DNA of 32,383 nucleotides from Carex sylvatica (GCA_964058845.1 CAXKVR010000304.1:1-32383); one strand, 5' to 3'. Positions 12,189 through 21,509 are shown, counted from the stretch's first letter. Notes: generated by a model not told the origin, from the letters alone. A program made the numbers and translations.

Positions 12189-13580
12189 TCAAATACTTAA
12201 CACCTGACAACTAACAAGTTCGGCCCCAGCAATCTTTGTTGCCGAAATAACCTCCCAAATATCTACCTCATTCTCTCCAGTAGTACCAGACAAATATGAA
12301 CCTGTACCACTCACTTGCAGCTTCATTTGAAAAACTTTTACATCATTATTCACATCCTTCGCAACCACATGCAACTTACCTAGAAATCCAGTAAGCAGGT
12401 ATGGTGCCTCAGTATCTGTGTAATCCCGAAATGGCACCTTCTCTGTCACCACCTTCCATGCATCCTCATGATGGTCATAAATCTTTATCTTGCTATCATC
12501 TGATGAAGTGGAAGGATCCAGTGCATATAACTCCCCATCCACTACTGTGCTGAGCTTTGAGCAGGCCTGTCGGGCAGGCCAACCCTCCCCCATCCCAGCT
12601 GGCATCTCTGCCCAAGAATTTGTGACTGGGTCAAAGACCTCACCTCCCACATCAACAAAAAATGGCCAGGAGTACAAACTTTGTGGTACGCATAATTTAC
12701 CCCTGTAGGTTGTCATACCAGTTGCAATAGGTTTCAGCAGCTCAACTAAGAATGCAGCTGGTAAGGTTTGGGCCTTGGAAAAGGGCATACTGGGCACCTC
12801 AGTCCACATGTCAGTGTCTGGATTATACACCTCAGCAGACCGGAGTGGGGTCAACCCACCTGTGCCAGTGGTACCTCTACTAACACCACCAACAACATAA
12901 AGCTTATTATTCAATAAACTGGTCTTGCAAAATGCCCGACCAATGCTCATAGAACAGACCTTATTCCAGGAATTAGTACACGGGTTGTACCGCAACACAG
13001 ATTTCAAGGCGGATGCTTTGGAAAAGCCTCCTAAGACATAGAGACAACCATTTGCAACTCCGATTGCACACCCACAATAGGGCATTCTTTCTGCTGCATC
13101 CTTTTTTCCAAGAAAATTTCTAATAAGGGTTGTCATGAGACCTGGTAAACCCCTTTTAAACTCCTCTTCTTGAACTATATTTGGCATTGGAGGCAACTTC
13201 TGCCAGATTGAATTAATAGGGTCCAATGCATGCCATGATAGCTTATTATCATCTCCTTTTGTTAGAATGTAAAGCCATTCTTCAGTCGTACCGAGTTCTT
13301 TCCTCAAACGGTATATTTCACAGTCGGTTACAGCGTTTCTCCAGCTCTGGGAAACAGTCTTTAGGGTTAGATAGTAGGACCTCGGTATCCGTGCCAGAAT
13401 CTGAAGGGAGATCTCGTCAGGGAGGGCAGGTATTAAGCGAGCGTCTGTGTCGGATGAAATCTGAAGAGAACAGGATTGCAGCGATGTCATACGAAGTCTC
13501 TTCGAGGTGTCGACCGAGGAAGAATTGCATTGCTCCCATGCTTGATTTTTGTTATTTGACTGGCTCCAAAGTCCACCCAT
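12189..13580 (-). CDS. F-box/Kelch-repeat protein (At1g22040-like)
   Basis: Single exon. The chosen start gives 463 residues; an ATG 12 codons upstream (13616) would give 475. I prefer 13580 because it gives an MGGLWS start like the MG...S start I recall for the Arabidopsis protein, and it has an A-rich leader and G at +4, while the upstream ATG has T at -3 and C at +4. The F-box begins at LPDEISLQILARIPR (residues ~51-95) and should bind SKP1 in an SCF ubiquitin ligase. Kelch units follow: one with YVLGGF, one with LYVVGGVSRG and AEVYNPDTDMWTEVPSMPF, then a diverged one with LCVPQSLYSWPFFVDVGGEV and one with DGELYALDP. Kelch blades normally form the substrate-binding propeller; the substrate is unknown. 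It is convergent with the C2/coiled-coil gene. I see no promoter box I would trust. Confidence 0.93.
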   Translation of the reverse strand: MGGLWSQSNNKNQAWEQCNSSSVDTSKRLRMTSLQSCSLQISSDTDARLIPALPDEISLQILARIPRSYYLTLKTVSQSWRNAVTDCEIYRLRKELGTTEEWLYILTKGDDNKLSWHALDPINSIWQKLPPMPNIVQEEEFKRGLPGLMTTLIRNFLGKKDAAERMPYCGCAIGVANGCLYVLGGFSKASALKSVLRYNPCTNSWNKVCSMSIGRAFCKTSLLNNKLYVVGGVSRGTTGTGGLTPLRSAEVYNPDTDMWTEVPSMPFSKAQTLPAAFLVELLKPIATGMTTYRGKLCVPQSLYSWPFFVDVGGEVFDPVTNSWAEMPAGMGEGWPARQACSKLSTVVDGELYALDPSTSSDDSKIKIYDHHEDAWKVVTEKVPFRDYTDTEAPYLLTGFLGKLHVVAKDVNNDVKVFQMKLQVSGTGSYLSGTTGENEVDIWEVISATKIAGAELVSCQVLSI

Positions 13581-13616
13581 TTGTCTGCTCTCCTCAAAGT
13601 GGCTACAAAGAAGCAT

Positions 13617-14151
13617 ATATAGATGAGAAATACAGTATTTACTTCATTTTTTTCAGACTTGATCCTACTTTTAGGAGATAAACATATGCAAGTAAATATC
13701 TCTACAGACTACAGTCTGAAGCTTGGATTTCGTTAGTGTTGGAACCATGTTACCTAAAATCGCCCAGAGAAGTGCGAACTGCGATTTGGTACGGTGAAAT
13801 TAGAGATCAAGCGACGAAGAGAGATTTCAAAGATTATGAACTCGCGAGCCTAGTGTTCACATGTATCTTGAGGTTATTAGCAAGGAAATCGTTATTATTT
13901 CATAATTTGAGGTTTTATCAGACTGAAATTTGTGTTTGTTTTGAGCAAGTGATGGAGGTCGAATGAAAAAGGAAAGGCGCCTCTACCTGGGTTAGATCAG
14001 GAAGAAGAATTTCCCATGTTTACTTGAAAGGCTTGGTCTGTAGATCTCTATATAAATTATTTTATCATATTGATTGGTTCGTGAAGAACCGTGATCATAT
14101 GATATCCTGATGAGAAATTTAATTTGGACTCGTCTTCGTGATTATTTTGCC
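13617..14151 (-). promoter_or_regulatory. 5' flank of the F-box/Kelch gene
   Basis: This stretch lies between the F-box start and the palindromic transposon block, so it should contain the minus-strand promoter and leader. I cannot pick out a convincing TATA box. A 76-codon plus-strand frame within it resembles nothing I know. Confidence 0.35.
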
Positions 14152-14546
14152 AAATTTTTTATTAATAAATAAAAAAATATATCGAAATACGGATTGTTTT
14201 TGAATTTTTTTGAGATATGAGTAGAACGTACTCAAATATTCCGTTCTATGGAACGGGATTAATTAACCTGTCCAAATTCTTTAACCTAATTAACACTAAC
14301 AGTAACTTAGTCGTGAAAAGGAAAAAAAAAAAGGAAAATCGGACGAAAAAGAAAGACCCGTCTAGAATTTCACTCGTAAAAAACAGACGGAGAAGTAAGA
14401 CCCGTCCGAGTAATATTAGATTTTTTTTATATATAATATTATATTATTTTTTGTTTTTTATATTATATTATTATATTATATTATTATATTATATTATATT
14501 ATATTATATTAATATACTTATATCTACTTATATATATTATTATATT

Positions 14547-14952
14547 AACTAGGTGTGCTTAAGCTCACCAAAGTGTTTGGTGAGCTTAACTTCAAAACTT
14601 ATTAAATTTGTTTCAAATGACGAATCCGAACCGTTAGAACCCGCCTATCTTACGAGTGATGCGTTTACATGTGAAAATTTTAAACATTTGAATTAATTTA
14701 GTATAAAGTCAATCAGTCAAAATTAAAAGTCAAATAAATTAATTTTAGTGCATTTATTTTTTGAACATTTTTTGACCGATTGACTTTATACTAAATTAAT
14801 TCGAACGTTTAAAATTTTCACATGTAGATGCATCACTTATAAAGTTGGCGGGTTTCAACGGTTTATATTCCTCATTTGAAACCAATTTGATGGATTTAGG
14901 GGTTAAGCTCACCAAACACTTTGGTGAGCTTAAGAACACCCTAGTTCTACTC
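14547..14952. mobile_element. GAGTAGAACTAGGGTG-family foldback MITE, left tip trimmed
   Basis: The right tip is intact (AACACCCTAGTTCTACTC); the left begins at AACTAGGTGTGCTTAAGCTC, so about six tip bases are lost. The whole element is a near palindrome: TTAAGCTCACCAAAGTGTTTGGTGAGCTTAA occurs near both ends and GATGCG or GATGCA sits inside each arm. It is embedded in AT repeats on both sides. Confidence 0.85.
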
Positions 14953-15013
14953 ATAATATAATGTAATAATATAATATAAAAAATAAAAAATAATATAATA
15001 TAATATATTATAA

Positions 15014-15442
15014 TAAGAGATGGACTTGGGTGAGCTATGGCTCACCAAGCGTTTGTACTCCACGCTGTATTTTTATTTTGAAAGTCCAAACGACCGATCC
15101 GAATCGTTAGATGTGATCTCTATATTGAAATATGGTTGGATACCAAATTTTACATTTTTTGGAAAAAATTTACTATTTATTAAGTATTTTTGAAAATTGC
15201 TGTTTTGTTGTGAACAGTAAAAAATAGTAAAATTTTCTGGATCATCGGATCAGCAATTTTAAAAAATGCTTAATAAATAGTAAATTTTTTCCAAAAAATG
15301 TAAAATTTGGTCTTTAAGCACATTTCAATATGGAAAACAAGATGAATGGTTCGGATCAGTTGTTTGAATTTTCAAAATGTCTAAAATGAATCATGACTCA
15401 CCAACGCGAAATAAACCATGACTCATTTTTTCCCAACTCTTA
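15014..15442. mobile_element. Second, unrelated foldback MITE (429 bp)
   Basis: The tips are TAAGAGATGG on the left and TAAGAGTTGG (reverse complement) on the right. Inner arms share AATTTACTATTTATTAAG and its complement, plus CCGATCCGAA and its diverged complement. It differs from the three GAGTAGAAC elements around it but is inserted into the same AT repeat tract. No coding capacity. Confidence 0.75.
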
Positions 15443-15556
15443 TAATAATATAATATATATAAAATCATAATATAATATAATATAATATAATATAAAAAAT
15501 TAAAAATAGTATAATATAATATAATATAAAAAATAAAAAATAATATAATAATATAA

Positions 15557-15954
15557 GAGTAGAACTGGTGTTCTTAAGTTCATCAAAGTGTTTGGTGAGC
15601 TTAACTTCAAAATCCATCAAATTGATTTTAAATGACGAATCTGAACCGTTGAAACCCGCCTACTTTACGAGTGATGCATCTACATGTGAAAATTTTAAAC
15701 GTTCGAATTAATTTAGTATAAGTCAAGTAGTCAAAAAACGTTCAATAAATAAATTCACTAAAATTAATTTATTAACCTTTTAATTTTGACCGATTGATTT
15801 TATACTAAATTAATTCAAATGTTTAAAATTTTTACATGTAGACACATCACTCGTAAGATAGGCGGGTTCTAACGGTTTGAATTCATTATTTGAAATCGAT
15901 TTAATGAGTTTTGGAGTTAAGCTCACCAAACACTTTGGTGAGCTTAAGCACACT
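15557..15954. mobile_element. GAGTAGAACTAGGGTG-family foldback MITE, right tip trimmed
   Basis: The left tip GAGTAGAACTGGTGTTC is present. The right arm ends GAGCTTAAGCACACTC, so the terminal CTAGTTCTA part has been lost. It keeps the family interior (CCCGCCTACTTTACGAGTGA, CATGTGAAAATTTTAAACG). Confidence 0.85.
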
Positions 15955-16010
15955 CATAATATAATATATATAAGTATATTAATATAATAATATAATATAA
16001 AAAACAAAAA

Positions 16011-16080
16011 ATATAATATAATATAATATAATATAATATAATATAATATAATATAATATAATATAATATAATATAATATA
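16011..16080. repeat. Pentanucleotide microsatellite (ATATA)14
   Basis: Seventy bases of uninterrupted ATATA units run directly up to the first base of the MITE at 16081. Shorter tracts of the same unit lie beside the other MITEs of this cluster (about 14462-14517, 15470-15556, 16512-16556). Confidence 0.95.
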
Positions 16081-16493
16081 GAGTAGAACTAGGGTGTTCT
16101 TAAGCTCACCAAACACTTTGGTGAGCTTCACTCCAAAATCTATCAAATCGGTATCAAATGACGAATCCAAATCGTTAGAACCCGCCTACCTTACGAGTGA
16201 TGCATCTACATGTGAAAATTTTAAATATTCAAATTAATTTAGTATAAAGTAAATCGGTCAAAATTAGAAGGTTAATAAATTAATTTTAGTGCATTTATTT
16301 TTTGACCATTTTTTGACAGCTTGACTTTATATTAAATTAATCCAAATATTTAAAATTTTCACATGTAGACGCATCACTCGTAAGGTAGGCGGGTTCCAAC
16401 AGTTTGAATTCGTCATTTGATACCGATTTGATGGATTTTGGAGTTAAGCTCACCAAAGTATTTGGTGAGCTTAAGAACACCCTAGTTCTACTC
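16081..16493. mobile_element. GAGTAGAACTAGGGTG-family foldback MITE, best-preserved copy
   Basis: Both tips are complete and inverted: GAGTAGAACTAGGGTGTTCT on the left and its complement on the right. It is bounded on both sides by the ATATA microsatellite, so its target duplication cannot be told from the repeat. The 413-bp near-perfect palindrome would fold into one long hairpin if transcribed. Confidence 0.9.
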
Positions 16494-16866
16494 ATATAAT
16501 ATATATAAAATCATAATATAATATAATATAATATAATATAATATAATATAATATAAAAACAAAAATAATATAATATAATATATAAAAAATATGGTATTTC
16601 TGGGACGGGTCTTACTTTTCCGTCTGTTTTTTTTTTTACCAGTGAAATCCTGGACGGGTCTTCCTTTTCCATCATGTTTTCCTTTTTTTTTCCTTCCACG
16701 ACTAAGCTACTGTTAGCGTTAATTAGGTAAGAAACCTGGACGGGTTAATTAGTCCCGTCCCATAGGACAAAGTATTTGAGCCGTTCTACTCATATCTTGA
16801 AAAAAATCTAAAAACAATCTCGTATTTTTTTATTTTTTTTATTTTTTTTCTATTAATAAAAAATCG

Positions 16867-17300
16867 GGATTATTTTGTGTAGGAGAAGGGTTTCTCAGTA
16901 GAATTGGTATGTAGTCAAGCGTGTAGTACATGTAAGGTATTCAATTGATTCGTTATACTAATTGTCAAAGTATCTTGGTTTTTATGGTTATACATATATT
17001 TTTTTATCACATAATTTTTTTTTTCAATATCTTTCAAATCAACTGCATCACTATAATTCGACTCTAATTTTAATTTGTGAGTAGTGATATAATAATTGGG
17101 AATAGTAGTATAATTAGAGGAGTTAGACTTTCAGAATACGAGAGTCAAATATAATTGGAAGTTAGTTATATAAAAAATTTAAACGGTAAATAAAGATCAA
17201 TTTTACTGATTTGTAATATTTTACTAAAATCAATATAGAAAATTGTATACAATTATAATTTTTTTTGATAATTAATGTGGATCAATTGACACTCATATTA
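16867..17300. other. AT-rich intergenic DNA
   Basis: No gene, inverted repeat or repeat family was recognised here. Confidence 0.4.
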
Positions 17301-17620
17301 GATTTTCTTTTAAATAGAATTATTTTTAAAATTTTTAATGGAACAAACTCTATACATGGAGAAGCTATAAAAAAAGACTCCACCAGCAAAAAGAACATTT
17401 TCTCCACCGATCTTTAGAATCGGTGAATAAAAAAACTTCACATTTATCTAAAATCAACACTATCAGTGGTCCGAAAATAGCTCCACCGATCCTCGATGGA
17501 GAAAATAGTTTTTTGCCTCCACCGATTCTAGAAATCCATTGAGTCTTTTTTTATAACTTTACCACAAATAGTGTTTGTTCCGTTAAAAAATTAAAAACAG
17601 TTATATTTAAAAAAAAATCC
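17301..17620. mobile_element. Foldback element with CCACCGAT motifs
   Basis: The left arm, from GATTTTCTTTTAAATAGAA through TAATGGAACAAAC, TATAAAAAAAGACTC and CTCCACCGAT to AATCGGTG (17425), pairs with the right arm 17484-17620. CACCGAT appears repeatedly in the central part. No reading frame. Ends and target duplication are uncertain. Confidence 0.65.
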
Positions 17621-18041
17621 CCATACTATTAACGTCTCTCCGCTCGTGAATATAATACTATTTATACAATAAAAAAAATCTTATATTATTGCTAATAATT
17701 ATCTCTTTATTACGAGAGATAATAATATTGATTTTAAAACCATAAAATGTCGCGTAAAAACTTATAGTTGATTATAAATATGTCCATGAGATATTTCATA
17801 ATAGTTCATTTTGTTGGATTTTAATCCAACGTTGAGCATATATGTAATATAATTATAAATTGTTTACTGTTATATATGATTGTCACAATTAAAATGATCT
17901 AATATGGAATTAAGATATTAGACAATCTACATATTCAATAGGATGTGGTCCATAAATGTGTAGAACAATTTAGGGAAAGATCAAATCATTGATGAACTAA
18001 TTCTGAGATTTGTAATTAAGAAAACTGTTATTTTGACCCTG

Positions 18042-18395
18042 AGTGCGGCGCACTGAGTCCAGTGCGGACGCACTCAGTACTTAGCCAAATTTTGAGAACT
18101 TCAGACAACATAGAAAAAATATCCGAGCGTAATGCAGACGCACTGGAACCCCAGTGCGGACGCACTCGGTACTTAAGGTGATTTTATGAAGTTCAATGCC
18201 TAGTGCGGACGCACTAATGACTTGGCTAATTTATGCAATTCAATGTAGAAAAGTCCGAGCATAATGCAGACGCATTGAGATCCAGTATGGACGCACTCAA
18301 GACTTGGAAAAATTTGGGGCTGACGTTTAAGACGGTTATTTGGGCACGTTACAACCCAGTGCGGACGCACTGAGCCCTAGTGCGGGTTAGTGCAT
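18042..18395 (+). repeat. Array of AGTGCGGACGCACT near-palindromes in the outer LTR
   Basis: Eight copies and one partial copy occur (starts near 18042, 18061, 18131, 18153, 18201, 18262, 18284, 18358, 18379). Variants show C-to-T type changes such as AATGCAGACGCACT and AGTATGGACGCACT. Spacing is irregular (20-75 bp). The motif is CpG-rich in AT-rich surroundings and lies upstream of the TATA box, in U3. Confidence 0.85.
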
Positions 18396-18426
18396 CTACA
18401 CTCGCGCTGTCAGATGTGTAAACCCA

Positions 18427-18433
18427 TATAAAG
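18427..18433 (+). promoter_or_regulatory. TATA box of the outer LTR
   Basis: TATAAAG follows CCCA and precedes ATGGGTCCC in the middle of the LTR, the expected place for the U3/R promoter. It is directly downstream of the palindrome array. Confidence 0.55.
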
Positions 18434-18852
18434 ATGGGTCCCAAGGCACAAGATAACTAACTCATCTAAGAATTCTGAAAGATGTTATTCTTAGACATAA
18501 TTTTGAGAGCCTTCTCCCTTCTTCCACCATCAAAGAATTGAGAGGAGAAATCCATTAAAATTTTGGAGATGATTTCTCAAGAGTGATCTTGTTGCTTTGG
18601 AAGACCTAATCTAAGATTCAACCAAAAAGGCGTGAGGGAAATATTGGCATCAAGAGTCTTGTCTCGCACTCACGGAGACGTTTGCTACTCCATCTCTAGC
18701 TTTGATATTCCATGGAAAACGACATGGAATAATATATTGTATTTCGCACTAAAGATTATGTTTTGGGTCTCTTTGGCATAGGACGGTCTTAGGTTAAGGT
18801 GGGGATTATTTCTTCTTTCCCGGGGTGTATGTGTTTGATCCCTAAATGAGAT

Positions 18853-19369
18853 TAGGGGTGTTCAAACGGTTCGGTTTAATCAGTTTTGAACCGAACCGAA
18901 TTAGTTCGGTTTAAATGGTTCGGTTATTTCGGTTTATTGGATCGGTTCAGTTGGCTTTTCAAAACTGAATTATAACTTCGGTTCGGTTCAGTTCGGTTTG
19001 AAATATTTCAAAACCAAAATAATCGAACTGACCGAACTTTCATATAATATGAATTTGATCCGAACCACCCTGATTTATTTCTTAATCAATTGCTTTAAAT
19101 ACTTGGTTTATTTCTAAATATCTTAGTTTATTTTATAATACTATGGTTTATTTCTTAATATACTTTGGTTTATTATAAATCAATTATTTTAAATAAAAAA
19201 ATAATATATTTTGGTTTGAACCGAATAAACCGAACAAACCCAAATAAAACTTCGGTTCGGTTGTAATGCTAATTCGGTTCAGTTCGGTTCTATTTTTAAA
19301 ACTAAATTATAACTTTGGTTTGCCAAGTTCGGTTCGGTTTCAACCGAACCGAACCGATGAACACCCCTA
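18853..19369. mobile_element. hAT-type MITE A (517 bp)
   Basis: The ends are TAGGGGTGTTCA on the left and TGAACACCCCTA on the right, with the inverted repeat continuing into GGTTCGGTT motifs. The flanking 8-mers are AATGAGAT (18845-18852) and GATGAGAT (19370-19377), a hAT-sized duplication with one mismatch. The interior is rich in CGGTTCGGTT and codes for nothing. Its right duplication is shared with element B. Confidence 0.88.
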
Positions 19370-19884
19370 GATGAGATTAGAGGTGCTATCGGGTCGGGTC
19401 GGATCCAGATACTATTATATTTGGACCCATACTCTAAAAGTGTCTGGGTCTGAATTTTGATCCATACACTTCTTTGTTTCAAATCGGGTCGGGTCCGGAT
19501 TCCGATACCTATCTACCTGTAGATATTTTGGGTCCAGTCTTTCAGTTCTGGGTAGATAGATACACATAACTTGTTTGTAGATTATCGGGTTCGGTTTGAA
19601 TACGGGGCAGTTTCGGATCCGGAGCGGATATATTTAACAAAAGAATCAAGAGGATGGAGAGAAAATAACTTTTGAAAATAAAAATATTGAAGAAGAGATA
19701 TAATTTTTAGAAAGTAAAATATTGGAGATGACTGTTTCATTTTTTATGGTTTAAAAAATCTATGAATGCAATACTAATAATTTATAGAAATGACATATTA
19801 ATGAGAGCAATAAATTTACATTATTATACAGAGGATATCAAGGCAAATATTAAATGATGTATTCATAGTAATAAATTTTATTTA

Positions 19885-19988
19885 AAAAATTAATGCGGCT
19901 ATTATGTAAAGAATAAATTTGACATCCATCTATGTGTATAAACATAGCGAATATGTGACTGCATTATATTTTTTCACATTAAAAAAAG
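19885..19988 (+). repeat. Left copy of ~104-bp target duplication
   Basis: Matches 21406-21509 with no gaps and three mismatches. It ends exactly where the inner LTR begins (TGTTGGTTG at 19989). Confidence 0.9.
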
Positions 19989-20216
19989 TGTTGGTTGTAG
20001 CAATAATTTTTTTTGTCTATTTGACTAATTTGCAAAAAACATACAATTATTGAATTTTATGATTTCTTCTATCTTTGAAAGATATGTAGGTTCAAGTCAA
20101 ATGAAATTGCAACATGAAATACTTGGACTAAAGAAATAATGAAGACACTTATCAAAAATATAAATTATAATATCTTAAACTTGGTAAAGTGTATTTAAGG
20201 CTGTTTAAACAGGGAT

Positions 20217-20803
20217 AAAACGTTGGTAACGTTTGTAAAACGTTGGTAACGTTTGTAAAACGTTGTAACGTTTTCAGCCTGACAGAAACGTTGAAGGAAC
20301 AGCTTGGTCAAACTCAGAAACAACTTAAAACGTTATAATATTTTCATAAAACGTTGTAACGTTTTAGGAATGTCAGAACTGCTGAAGCACAGCTGTACAT
20401 AATCAACTTTAAACATTGCAACGGTATTCCAAATGTTGTAATGTTTTAAGAATATCAGAACGTTCAGTACAACTTTAAACGTTGCAATGGTCTTCCAAAT
20501 GTTGTAACGTTTTAGGAATATCAGAACGTTAAGTACAGCTGTATTTAAAATTAAAATTCAAGAAAAAAACGTTGTAACGTTTGTCAGTAGTTATAACGAT
20601 TTAATTAATCAGCGTTGTAATATTTAACAAACGTTGTAACGTTTTAATTAAATCTAAGCTTCAGAAATTCTAATTTTTTGATCAAGTTTGAGTAAGTGCA
20701 AAACGTTATGTAACATTTTACAATCATTATAACGATTTGATCAATCTCGCAGAAAGTGAAAATCCTAACTCACATTTTGAACTAAAACGTTGGTAACGTT
20801 TTA
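20217..20803 (+). repeat. Array of AAAACGTT(GG)TAACGTTTT motifs in the inner LTR
   Basis: More than a dozen full or partial copies of an imperfect palindrome built from AACGTT occur, some decayed to AATGTT or ATATTT. The array ends 30 bp upstream of the LTR TATA box, so it occupies U3. Confidence 0.8.
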
Positions 20804-20832
20804 GTCCACTTAGCTCATTTTTGAGCTGTTAC

Positions 20833-20841
20833 TATAAATAG
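20833..20841 (+). promoter_or_regulatory. TATA box of the inner LTR
   Basis: TATAAATAG follows GAGCTGTTAC. About 30 bp downstream lies CCCAATTGAACC, a plausible transcription start region. Confidence 0.6.
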
Positions 20842-21349
20842 GGCTTTCTTCCCAATTGAACCTAGCCGCCTCTTTAACTGCAAAATTTGATTTTCTGTGA
20901 GCTAGAGTTCCTCAATTGTTGTGAGAGCTTAAAACTTCAATACTTATCAAACAACCTCAAATCCACTTCACTAATCTTGTTAGATTAGGTTAGAGTGATC
21001 TATTGAGTGTTTCTCTTGTGGAGATTTTACCTTGAGACTTCGTTCTCACCTTTTCGAGTTGTTCTTGTGACTTTCCTTGGTTGTAAGGGCTCGCCGGCAC
21101 TCATCTCTTGTTGGCCGTGTGACTTCCCTTGGTTTTAAGGACTCGCCGGTTCACGAATTGTAAACCTTTCGTATTGGGTAATAGAAAGGCGCACCTAGAA
21201 GAGGTTGCGAAGCCCCGGAGACGTATACCTTTGTTTTGCCGAACTCCGTTATCACCCCGCGTGTCAATTTCTCTAAACTCATCTATTTACTTTTCGGCTT
21301 TTAAGAGCCAATTAGCGGGTGCCACCTATCTCTAAAAGTTACAACAAAG

Positions 21350-21361
21350 TGGTATCAGAGC
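21350..21361 (+). other. Retrotransposon primer-binding site (initiator tRNA-Met)
   Basis: TGGTATCAGAGC, three bases after the LTR end, is the classic complement to the 3' end of initiator methionine tRNA used to prime minus-strand synthesis in plant LTR retrotransposons. It fixes the plus-strand orientation. Confidence 0.92.
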
Positions 21362-21405
21362 AAGTTGCTCAAATTAAGCCAATTAGCGGGTGCCACCTAT
21401 CTCTG

Positions 21406-21509
21406 AAAAATTAATGCGGCTATTATGTAAAGAATAAATTTGACATCCATCTATGTGTATAAACATAACGAATATGTGACTGCATTCTATTTTTTCACAT
21501 TAAATAAAG
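21406..21509 (+). repeat. Right copy of ~104-bp target duplication
   Basis: Direct copy of 19885-19988. It directly follows the truncated LTR scrap and ends at the same base as the left copy. Confidence 0.9.

Larger units (their letters stand above)
14152..16866. mobile_element. 2.7-kb palindromic element with nested MITEs in its loop
   Basis: The left arm (14152-14455) and right arm (16555-16866) are inverted copies of about 300 bp, roughly four bases in five matching by eye. Shared landmarks read inward are ATTTTTTATTAAT, GATATGAGTAGAAC, AATTAACC, TTAGTCGTG, AAGACCCGTC and CAGACGG. Between the arms are pentanucleotide AT repeats and four complete or trimmed foldback elements (14547-14952, 15014-15442, 15557-15954, 16081-16493). 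No transposase frame is visible. A target duplication is not evident because the outermost bases are AT-rich, so the element family is unassigned. Confidence 0.8.
19989..21405 (+). mobile_element. Truncated LTR retrotransposon remnant: one LTR, primer-binding site and a scrap of the 3' LTR
   Basis: The LTR runs from TGTTGGTTG (19989) to TTACAACA (21346), about 1.36 kb, with a TATAAATAG box. A tRNA-iMet primer-binding site follows three bases later. After a few more bases, ~32 bases from near the LTR 3' end (GCCAATTAGCGGGTGCCACC) recur at 21374-21405 and stop about nine bases short of the LTR terminus. The internal gag-pol region and most of the 3' LTR are therefore deleted. Superfamily is uncertain. 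Confidence 0.75.

Noticed and set aside
14217..14552. Basic, Ile/Tyr-rich 111-codon frame
   Set aside because: It is a translation of the palindrome arm and the AT microsatellite. Similar frames at 15979-16170 and 16511-16699 on the other strand have the same origin.
14152..16866. A microRNA gene or CRISPR-like array
   Set aside because: The regular inverted repeats are whole MITEs with transposon tips, not short spaced repeats. No known plant microRNA sequence was recognised.
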